From Gymnopus androsaceus JB14 (taxonomy: Eukaryota; Basidiomycota; Agaricomycetes; Agaricales; Omphalotaceae): 34,554 nt of DNA. The DNA lies in assembly GCA_009733575.1 (NCBI GenBank), contig ML769916.1:1-34554 (forward strand). Reading direction: 5' to 3'. Below the pieces are notes generated by a model. That model ran no database searches and was not told the origin of the DNA. It saw nothing but the letters and a program-made list of their open reading frames with translations. The position numbers and the translations under genes are program-made. This document shows, one piece after another, positions 9,277 to 18,135 of this stretch; within the stretch, counting starts at the first letter, position 1; the number at the start of each line of letters is the position of its first letter.

Positions 9277-11726
9277 CTAAGCACCCACCTGACCCTCTTC
9301 CTCAGGCTCCCCATTCCTGCTGCGCCCGAGCTCCTTTGTGAATGCCTCGACACCTCTCTTTTGCATGGCAAGCTTTTCCGCAAGACTCGGAGTGCCAGCA
9401 ATGCCCGCAGGGCCAAAGACATAGGGCTTCTTGGCAGCCTTCGAGCCTCGCCCTTTCTTCCTCTGAGTACCCTCCTTATCAGCCACGGACTCCTTCAAAC
9501 CCCGCCCTTTCTTCCTCTGAGCACCGTTCTCATCAGCCACGGAGCCCTTCCCCTTCCTCGCCTTCTTAGCGGGGTGCTTTTTCAGATGGTAGTTGGCCTC
9601 ATCCTCCCCATCACTGTCTTCCTCCTCTTCATCATCCAATACTGCCTTTCAATGACGTTTGTGAGTGCCCCCAGTATCGCTGCGTTTTGCCCATATGGTA
9701 GGCCCACGTTCAGCTAGCTCCTCCCTGAGAGTCCTTTTCTCAGCGGCTGTCATTACCCTCCAATGCACTTCTCCAGATTTCCAAGTGTCATAAAGAGCCT
9801 TGACAAGATACGCTGCTTTGATCTTTGAAGGAGGACAGAAGTCGATGTCAGCTGGCCATCCCTCAATCATGACACCTTCCTGTGCTTGAATATCCTGGTT
9901 GTACCGTGCGTAGCTCATTTTCAGGTTGCTAGTTCGAGTAAGTTCACCTATAGAAAAAAATAAGGTCAGTAATCAGCGAAGACCACTGAACAACTCACGT
10001 AACCCAGTCACTATCATGTCGGCAATTGCAGACTGCATCTTGCTGGCATCCAACTTCACGTTGCTCGCTAGACTGATACTGTTAGTAATGCGAATAGCCC
10101 TAGAAGACAAGGCATGTACTGGTGGTAGAGATACAGGCATAATCTTCGAAGAGGCATACCACTTCTTGAAGACTAAGCTTGAATTATTTCCGCATGAAAC
10201 CATCAGTGTCCCCTCAGCCAAAGAAACCGGACTGAATGGTAGAGTTGTAGGAGCTGCAGGCTACCATTCCAAATCCCCAAGCACTGGTGTTGTCATTGAG
10301 AAAGTTGATCTACATCATGAAGTGAAAAATCAACACCCGCACCCAGAAAAGATGAAACAAAAGACCTACCTCATTCTGGCATGCATTGATGGATTTACCA
10401 GAATGAATTGACCCAGCGCACGCAGAAACACGCATTATACCCTTCTCCTCCTCTTCTTTCTCATCCTCATACTGCTTGTGCAATTCTTCAATACGCTTGT
10501 CCTTGTTCTTGAGCATGTCCATCATCTCGGGATCATTGTGAACCACCTTGTGGATTTTCTTGAGTGAAAATTTGTCGCCCATGGAACAATCTGGACAAAT
10601 AAAACATTACCAATCCGACCCACGCGTAACTGTAAGCGAGATTACCTTCGTTCAGCTCCTGCCCTTTGAAGTGGACCAGGATGTTCCAGTTGCTTGCAGC
10701 TTTCTTGGTCTTGATGCTGGATGCTTGCCCCGCCAGCTGACGAACACGATCTTCCGAGATACCATGCTCCTTGGCAATCCGCGCAACCCAACCCTCCCTT
10801 TCCTCCACGTATTCCTTCATGGATGCAGTGATGCGCTTGGTCTTTTCAATAGCAGCAGCACGTGCAGCTTTCTTCTCCTCTGGCCCCATAGCTCCCTTCT
10901 TTCTAACAGGAAGAGTAGAAGACACCTCATCATTGGTCAACAAAGGAGTCGAACCACGATCAGCTGGGACATTGGACGATGAAGAAATGGCAGCAGGACC
11001 AGCAGGATCTGCCGCGAGTGAAAACAGCGAAAGAGTCTGATCATGATTAGCTGGAGCATTGGACGATGAAGAAACGGCATCATGACCAGCAGGATCTGCG
11101 GCGGGTGAGGGTACAGCAGCATGAGTAGCAGAGACTGTAGAAGGTACGGTACTGGTTCCAGCTACCGAGGCAAAATCTTGCGTTACCACAACCCGTTTGG
11201 TGGCAGCAGCCTTTACAACACTTGGAGATGAAGAAGGATTGCCACCAGGGGGTGTATTTTCCAATCAAGCTGGCAAACATGCACTGAGCAACAAACACTT
11301 AGAAAAAAAAAAGAAAAAAAATTACCTAGCATTGTAAGAGCGTCACCTACGGCACTAGATGCTGGTTGATAATTCACAGCTGCAGGCCTAGCCGGGGAAT
11401 TATCTATGAAGCAATAGGTTAAAACCTGGCTATTCAACTGTAATAAACTCAAACTCATACTTATCATAGCGAGAACGTTCTGAGAAATAGGCTCAGGGCC
11501 CTCCTTGCAGATCAAGGAGGCATCAATCGCGATGTTGAGGACATTTTTTTGGAAAACAAAAGCCATAGCAAAGAATTGACCTTTTTGAAGAAAAAAACAT
11601 GTCAAAAAGCCGTGTAACGCAGGTTGAGAATCCCCCCGTGGATGAGCAGCTAGCAGTGGTGTGAGTAAGTTGCAAAAGAACCAAAACGCCGTCAAACTTA
11701 CGTTCAAGCTTGTTTCTTCCCTCCAT
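9277..11726 (-). pseudogene. KDZ1 partner protein gene, multi-exon, with stops
   Basis: A conserved protein that travels with KDZ elements in agaricomycetes; its biochemical role is not known to me. It starts at ATG 11726 (MEGRNKLE), with a predicted intron 11701-11581 leading into QFFAMAFVFQKNVLNIAID. Then come a Ser/Ala/Pro-rich linker (to about 10950), a basic helical region (KKAARAAAIEKTKRITASM, then HGISEDRVRQL), NILVHFKGQELNEG, a charged coiled-coil-like stretch (NKDKRIEELHKQYEDEKEEE), TSAWGFGMVACSS, and the block MSYARYNQDIQ to GVMIEGWPADIDF to PPSKIKA. The tail is acidic then lysine-rich with two RKKGRG repeats. In-frame stops lie at 10214-10216, 10184-10186, 10100-10102, 10082-10084 and 9649-9651, all explicable by C-to-T change. 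Exon edges are approximate. Confidence 0.68.
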
Positions 11727-11772
11727 CTTTGCCAACGCCAAAGTCCTCCCCTGCGCTAAGCTCTGTATCGTG
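11727..11772. promoter_or_regulatory. 46-bp divergent intergenic region
   Basis: Separates ATG 11726 (minus, partner gene) from ATG 11773 (plus, RNase H1-N-like gene). If both starts are right the two genes share a very compact bidirectional promoter, or the promoters overlap the opposing 5' exons. No TATA-like box is obvious. Confidence 0.35.
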
Positions 11773-13032
11773 ATGGAAGTTCAAAATCAAGAGATCGGTA
11801 TGTTTCTTGGCATCATGACATTCACCTATACATTCACTTATATGTCTGTTTTTTTCACACGTCAACAGAAACAAACCCCGACTTTGCTCCTCCTTGCACT
11901 CCACAAAAGCCAGGTCGTGAAAAGCTCTCCAACGGGTTTGCTGCTTGTGATGAGCAGATTTGCCTGGCCTTGGGTAAGGTTTTTAAGCCTCTCCGACTTT
12001 TTTTTTATTAACCTCTTCACAGGACAATCTCCTCTTGGCACTGCCGAGCAAGAATGGACCCAGCTTGACAAGGGAATGCGCTCTGCACTTGGTGAGTCAT
12101 TTATTACATTTTTTAAGGCAGAAAAAACTGACCTTATACTGAATCTTCTGTTTTATTTACCAGGACTCATTCGTACCGTCATGGAGCCGCCTCATTATCC
12201 CAAAACTGCTGCTAGTCCTACACTTAGTGTTGCAACACCCTCTTACAATCAAGCTGTTACCCTTTCCACCCCCACGTGTGGCTGAAAGGTCAAGAAACCT
12301 ACTACAAAAATGGAAACAGCCTCCATCGACAGCCCTGTGGTTGTCTCTGGTGTCCGTTTTGAACTGCCTGCTCCTGTGCCTGCTTCTCCTGCAGCTCCGG
12401 CCATCACAGCACCTGCCCCACTCACTTGAGCATATGTCCTTTACGATGGACACGACCATGTCGACGGCGTTTTCACCTCCTACCACACAACTGCAAACCA
12501 GGAGGGCCTTGACCAGCACATCACAGGATATGAGCATGCTGTATTCAGAGGTTTTGAAACCATTGAAGTCGCTCAAGCACACTACGAGGAAGCCAAAGCT
12601 ATTGGGATCATTCAGCTTTTGAAGGAAGATACTTGGTGCAATGACATTTATATCGTTGTACAAGGCGCAAAGCCTGGCGTATACCTCCGATGGTGAGTAA
12701 ATCCAGCTCTCCTTCATGCACAACTGCCTGATCTCTTGTTTGCACAGCGGCACATTGATGTCCACTGGGCTTGCTTGACATGGCAGAGTTGCTATGGTCA
12801 CCAATGGCTCTACTTCTGCAGCGTGCAGTGTATTCAACACCTGGCAGGCCCAAAGTAAGGTTAGACTTCTGCACGCAGCTCGCCCTTTTGCCTAGACATG
12901 AATGCCATTGTCGGCAACTGATGATCTTGCCCATATTTCAAATCGCTTCATCTACCGAAAACATGATACTTATGTCTATAAAAATTTACGCCCTATCTCT
13001 GAAAAATGTATATGTCGGCTTTCTTTGTAGTT
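11773..13032 (+). pseudogene. RNase H1 N-terminal/viroplasmin-like domain gene with stops
   Basis: Probably a hybrid-binding protein. Predicted exons are 11773-11797, 11869-11973, 12023-12091, 12164-12692, 12748-12854 and a short last one after about 12880; every junction is GT-AG and keeps frame. The middle reads AYVLYDGHDHVDGVFTSY, then GYEHAVFRGFETIEVAQAHY, like the (Y)VV.G...GVF..W...GF.t...A pattern of RNase H1 N-terminal (caulimovirus-VI-type) domains. A second partial copy begins IYIVVQGAKPGVYLR and ends SAACSVFNTWQAQ. The domain binds RNA-DNA hybrids or dsRNA in known proteins and is common in agaricomycete repeat genes. TGA stops at 12283, 12427 and 12776 each sit where CGA (Arg) would fit. 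Before the first stop the protein is proline- and threonine-rich with no motif. The domain call is moderate. Confidence 0.52.
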
Positions 13033-13107
13033 AGCTATATCAAACTATTATATCAAAAATATTTGTCTGATTCTGGCTGGTACAATAATTTTTGCAAGAT
13101 ACAAAGG

Positions 13108-13789
13108 CTAGACGTCAACCTGCTCCCAGAAACTTTCCATTCGCTCTCCATTTAAATTTTCATTGACCCCGGCATCAAGGCCCAACCCAACTCTGCAGGT
13201 ACCCTTGTGCATCTTATACCACCAAATCCCGTCAGGTCCATGTTTTTTCATGTGCACACTATAATAATCATGGAATTGATGTAGAGGATCGAGGCAGGAC
13301 AGGCAAGCCATACCTCATTTGCTTATCCTTCGCTCTCTGGAGTATAGCAGTACAATTCCTGGTAGATGAAATAAAGAATCCGTTAGTATATCCACAAGAT
13401 CCAATAAAAAGGGGCAACACACTTGAGATATGATCTTTGGGATGCCTCTCTCTGGTATGCTTGAGACTCCTCCTTTTCCTCGTCATTCATCTCAGCTCGT
13501 TTTCTGTGAGTTAGTGAAGAAAAAGAGCTACATCAGTGGAGCAGATGCCAAAGAGAGCCAGCTTACTTGGCCATTCGCGCGCTGTTTCTAGAGTTGTAGG
13601 CAGTCTTATTGCTGTAAAAAAAGTAGTGATAAGCACCCATTCTGTAGAAATGCCCAGGAAGGAGAATCATGGTCACCTGTAGCGTTCCCAGCGAGAATAC
13701 CCTGTACACTTGCCTTTTGTGGTTTTTGCCTGTTCTTCGACCATACATTTGGATTTTTTAATTGCTGATTCAGTACACAAACGAGGCAT
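13108..13789 (-). CDS. Intact five-exon gene for a small basic protein
   Basis: Exons 13789-13677, 13611-13567, 13503-13423, 13358-13314 and 13258-13108 total 435 bases (144 residues plus TAG). The four introns are 55-65 bp, all GT-AG, and the frame closes exactly, which is strong support for the model. The protein is rich in Arg/Lys/Asn/Ser. Residues about 35-85 (SNKTAYNSRNSARMAKKRAE, EEKEESQAYQREASQRSYL) look like a basic, partly coiled-coil region similar in style to basidiomycete proteins with repeated R.RER-type helices, suggesting nucleic-acid binding. The C-terminus (KHGPDGIWWYKMHKGTC, GLGLDAGVNENLNGE) is different, with aromatic and glycine residues. I cannot assign a named domain. 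Unlike every other KDZ1 gene it has no stop or frameshift. Confidence 0.72.
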
Positions 13790-14273
13790 GCGTTCTGAGA
13801 GTTTTGAATGAAAGATTTAAGACGTGAGCAAGAATTGAGCCAGAGGATGGTGAAAGTTTGCAAGAAACCAGGGTGAGATCATATTTGATCTTACATGTCT
13901 TGTCCGTTTTGATCATAGCGTTTCTTGAACGAGCTGAAATTTTTTATTGATGGCCCATGAGAGCACTCCCTGTGGTAGTTTAATAACTTATTTTGTAGGT
14001 ACCAGTGTCTAGTATTGCTGGTAAATATTTAAGATTGAAATAATAAGAAGTTGGCTTTAAATTGATGTTTTTAATCAAAAATCCTTATGTTATGAGTGCG
14101 TGGACATTTTGTACCTATGCCTTCATTTGCTCATAGCTCTCTGTTTATTGATTGGATTCGCTTGCACATGCTGAGAGTAAGGTAGATGGATATAAGCAAT
14201 TCATTATCATGCTATTTACAGTGACATCTGCAGTACATTTCAGGTGTAAATCAAAAAAACAAAGCGACACTGC
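13790..14273. other. AT-rich intergenic spacer of KDZ1
   Basis: Lies between the 5' end of the small basic gene and the 3' end of the dioxygenase gene, both on the minus strand. No open frame, repeat or RNA gene was recognised. Confidence 0.5.
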
Positions 14274-15308
14274 CTAAGGTCCATCTCTCAGCAACTCTAC
14301 TCCAACCTCCCAAAGCCTCTGGCGGTACTCATGCCAGCTCTGGATGCTTGTTCAAGAAACTATTTATCAGAGCAAAAGCTATGGTGATACCAGCGTGCAA
14401 GGGCGGCTGGTACAAAGAACGCCAAAGAAGAACATCAAAGAAGAGCAACACTCATGGGGTGCAATAGGAGTGTTTGAATGGGGGATGCAGGCGGATAGCA
14501 GATACATGGTCGAGCCTGCAGGGAATTTGAAGGTAAGCCCCAGCGACCATGCTATGATATGGCCACCACAAGTATGGTTGATTTTGGAAAGAAGGCACAG
14601 AGACCGCGATCAATGAAGGTCACGATGCTCTGAATTGCAGGGTTGGAGAAAACGGTCTGGATGGTGTTGGCGTTGTGTGAGCTGTTGGCGTATGAGCCTG
14701 ACATGGATCTACTGCCGCCAAAGCCATACTCGCAGGGAAGAGCAATGTGCCCTCCACGCCGATGGCTCCGCTGGCTGTTGACATTCTGGTACATGTGCTC
14801 CAGAGCTGCATCAGAAGCGGAAAGAATATCAGCCCATTTAAAGCGGAGGCGAAAAGCAGACGGGAGGGATAGGAGATTGGATTGGGACCAGACGCTGAGT
14901 GGCGTTAGGAGCTTAGGATGGCCATTGTAGGTTTTCAGTGGAATGAATTTGTCCGTGTCAGCAACTTGGAATGCTTTGTCTTGCTCAGATAGGCTGTCCG
15001 TGAGCAGCCCTACAGAATCAACACTGCTAGCCACAGTTTCGGTATCAGGTATGTAATAAGGGCTGGATATCCTGCTGTTACAAAGCGTGCCCCTGCCATC
15101 TGCTATTAGCTTGCGTTAGTTAGTTGGTCCACCCATTAAACATTTATAGACAGTGGCTAAAACGTGCTTTCAGCCTCCGCCAGGTTCAGTGGCATCCAGC
15201 ACCTGCCTGTGCCAGAGTCGCGGTGGCAGTTGGAGAATGATATGTAGGTGAATAAATAACTCACGTTGGCTGTTGTTCTCCTCCAAACTTTGCTTGCGTT
15301 TACCCATG
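14274..15308 (-). pseudogene. TET/JBP-like 2-oxoglutarate/Fe(II) dioxygenase with catalytic core deleted
   Basis: Family role: oxidation of 5-methylcytosine or thymine in DNA. The minus-strand gene starts MGKRKQSLEENN (ATG 15308), followed by an intron and at least one TGA. The main exon about 15060-14580 includes LKTYNGHPKLLTPLSVWSQS, CEYGFGGSRSMSG and SNPAIQSIVTFIDRGLCAFF, which match the N-terminal half of the agaricomycete family. Directly afterwards, in another frame (14575-14430), comes the C-terminal half: CGGHIIAWSLGLTFKFPAGS, then SACIPHSNTP with the distal histidine. The segment that should lie between, holding the HxD metal ligands, is missing, and the arginine expected after the distal His region reads Cys (HECCSS). 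A last short exon ends HEYRQRLWEVGVELL with TAG at 14274-14276. Non-functional as an enzyme if this is right. Family call from motif pattern only. Confidence 0.6.
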
Positions 15309-15593
15309 ATGGCGGTTAAGAAAGAAGAGTGGTGAAAGCAGATGATAATTGATTGTGACAATGGCTCAGCAATCACCAATCAGCTTTCACGTGTGGGCGC
15401 CTAGCACTTGTAACTTTCGTTCAACCTGCTTCTGCCAAGTCGTTCTAGTCTTCATGGGCCCTGTACCTTGGCCAAATACCAGGAGAGCTTTTTCCTTACG
15501 TGGTCCAGCGTATGGCCTTCAGGGCAGTGCAGCCTCCCAATGTGGTGCTAAAGGTGGTCCTCCGACTTGGGTTATAAAGCATTCGGCGCTAAT
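15309..15593. promoter_or_regulatory. Remnant of the divergent region between dioxygenase and transposase
   Basis: 285 bp between the minus-strand ATG at 15308 and the nested element. It should contain the dioxygenase promoter and, before the insertion, the promoter or first exon of the transposase. No promoter motif recognised. Confidence 0.35.
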
Positions 15594-15984
15594 GATGGAC
15601 ACAAGTCTGGATCCGCAACAGGTACCTGCAGGTATACCCGTGGGAATACCTGCAGGTATGTGAGACCCGGTGCACGAAACGGATCTCAAACCAATGTATC
15701 CTGAATGTCTCGCACCTAGATGTAGGTGGAGACCAAATGTAACTACCTGGGTAACTGTGCCATAAGGTGGGTCTGGACAGTAGTACGAGTGTTGTACAGA
15801 ACAGTACAAGCCTCAGAGGTGCAAGAAACAGTGTACGGGCCACCCACTGACGTAATCAGGAGGAAGCGGGTGGTATTGTGGCCCGACGACCAGAAATGAG
15901 TGGGAGCAGATGGAATATGGGTGGAGGGGTGGTCCAAAAAGGTGTAATAAGTCCGAATATGGATAATGCAGATGGAATACAGCA

Positions 15985-16205
15985 AATGCGGACGGAAATA
16001 GCGTGAGAGCGGGTGGAATAGGGTGAAAGCGGGCGGAAATAGCGTGGGAGCGGATGGAATAGTGCAAAAGCAGACGGAAATAGTGTGGGAGTGGATGGAA
16101 TAGAGTGAAAGCGGATGGGAATAGTGTGAGAGCGGACGGAATAGCGTGAGAGCGGATGGAAATAGCATGGGAGCGGATGGAATTGAGCAAAAGCGGATGG
16201 TTCCA
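15985..16205. repeat. 20-21 bp degenerate minisatellite
   Basis: About ten variants of GCGGATGGAATAGCGTGGGA in tandem, with alternating A and AA before TAG. Frames through it give repetitive peptides such as FHPLPRYFRP, which I treat as artefacts of the repeat. Confidence 0.85.
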
Positions 16206-17099
16206 GAGGTTCTAGAGGTAGCAAAACCCAAATAGGAAGCTCCCGAGGAGCTTTGGTTGTAAATTTGTAAACAGAGATAGAAGACAGTGAGCTCTGGACG
16301 TAAATTTGGTATCTATGGACAGAGCCTCGCAGTTGATGCAGATGACAGTGAGCCTTTGAACGGAGCTCGGAAGGCACAACTGGTTAGAACAGATAGAAAT
16401 AGAGAGACAGAGACAGAGACAGAAGCAAAAAGGGATTGATTTGGTAACAATGGTAATAACAGACTAGGGTGCATGGACTCGGGGTGTCTACTTATATACT
16501 GTAGGGCGGCTGTGTAAGTCGCCAGGAGGGCCTGATGGATGGTTATCAAGTGCGGGAGGCACCTGGGAGGCAGGATAAGTGGTAATCACATGTAGAAAGT
16601 GCCCGGCAGGCAGAATACATGGTAAATAAGCATGGAAAGCGCCCGCAATGTAAGGAATGAGTGCGGGAAGTATCTGCGGATGGTCAGGAAGCGTGGGAAG
16701 TATCCGCGGACGGTCAGGAAGTGTGGGAAACATCAGCGGGTGGATAGCAGATGAGAAATGAGCCAAGGCCTGACAAGGTATTTGACCTGCGGATCCCGGT
16801 ACTTGTCTCCCATGGATCCAGCACAGGTCACAGGTCATCCTTTGGGATATTTTTAATGACCTGCAGGTACCTGTGGATCCGGCATCAATAAAAATTTTAC
16901 TACTCAAGTGCTGTAAATATTGAGTAATTTCATTAAAGTTTGACTGATATTAGTACATTCATACCTGATAAAGTTATTAACACTAGTATTTGTTTAACAC
17001 TAGTCAATATTGACTGTATATATTAGTACTATAGTCTAGTATTGGTATGTTTTGAATACAATAGTGCTACATCAGCAAAAAGGGGTTAAACCTATGATG

Positions 17100-17345
17100 A
17101 CCTAGGGAACCTAGGCTACCCTGGTCACCCTGGTCACCCTGGTCACCTTGGGTCTTCCAGGCTACCCCTGGATACCTTAGGCTACCTCAGGTTACCTCAG
17201 GTTCCTCAGGTTAGCTCAGGTTTACTCAGGTTCACTCAGGTTTACTCAGGTTGCCTCAAATTCCCAAGGTTTATCCCTAAATCCTAGGCAACCTAGGTGA
17301 CCTCAAAGAAACTGAGGCAGTCTAGGCAACCTAGGTGGCCTAGGA
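17100..17345. repeat. Short-period CTCAGGTT / CCTAGG repeat tract
   Basis: Starts with CCTGGTCAC three times, passes into about ten copies of CTCAGGTT(T/N)A with near 10-bp spacing, and ends in CCTAGGTGACC-like palindromic steps. Non-coding. Confidence 0.8.
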
Positions 17346-18135
17346 GACCTAGGTATCCTTAGGATTCCTTAAGTCTCTTTAGGTCATTGTGGGTCAACCT
17401 AAAGTCATCCCTGGGCCCAGACCATTTTTCCTGATGTAGTAAGCTATAATTAACTAGTATAATGGCTGTTTTCTCTACTTATGATATATTGATACCAATT
17501 CCTGCATTAGTACTAGTTACTCCAGACTAAGTTACAGCTTAAGCATTAGGTACAGCATACCAGTGGTAATAGCTAGTATTACTAGTTTTCTACTAGTAAG
17601 TGTAATGCTAGGACTAAGTGATGGAGACTACAGAATATAATTAATGTTACCTTTGTAATAATCTTATATCGTTTTGAAATGCAGGTACCTGTATTTCTGG
17701 TTAGTCCAGGTACACACAGGTGAGCCCTGGGTCTTTGTATGCTCTCAAACTCCTATACTTATTAAGTTGTTACTGCTAATACAACACTAGTATAGTACTG
17801 ACAAAGCTTAGGCTAAATAAGTACAAGTACTGTATCAAAAAAGATAGTCATTGTATTACTTCCAGTCCATGCTATTTAATACTGATATCTATTACTGGAA
17901 GCAATGGCATAAGATTTATTACTAACAAGTACTGAAAACCTAGATTAAAATTTTTCAACAGGTCATACAGGTACCTGCAGGTATACCTGCCACGGATCCT
18001 GGTTACACCGGACCTGTTTCCCACGGATCCAGGGCAGGTCACAGGTCAGCCCTTTGAGGCCACAGGTAACTGTCTGGCAGATCTGGATCGACCCGGATCC
18101 AGACTCGTGTCCATCTTTATTTGGCACTTCTGAAA

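Larger units (their letters stand above)
15594..18115. mobile_element. Nested 2.5-kb non-coding element with short inverted ends
   Basis: The left end GATGGACACAAGTCTGGATCC (15594 on) is repeated inverted at the right end (about 18095-18115), one base different. No convincing ORF is present. The interior is a patchwork: GGATCC/CAGGTACCTGCAGGTA-rich blocks at 15600-15660, 16780-16875 and 17945-18110 (the last two similar to each other), a 20-21 bp minisatellite, an AT-rich part with many CTAGTA steps, and a CTCAGGTT repeat. The flanking bases (GCTAAT, TTTATT) do not form a clear duplication. It looks like a non-autonomous DNA element or composite. It separates the transposase from its upstream region. 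Confidence 0.6.

Noticed and set aside
9973..10221. Minus-strand open frame of 82 codons inside the partner gene
   Set aside because: The neighbouring frame with four stops carries the conserved TSAWGFGM...VVCLFEDYAC pattern; the open frame is a shadow.
15743..16377. Minus-strand open frames with repeated Ser-Ala-Leu-Phe-Pro peptides
   Set aside because: Three overlapping frames all stay open because the DNA is a minisatellite whose period is close to a multiple of three; no start context or domain.
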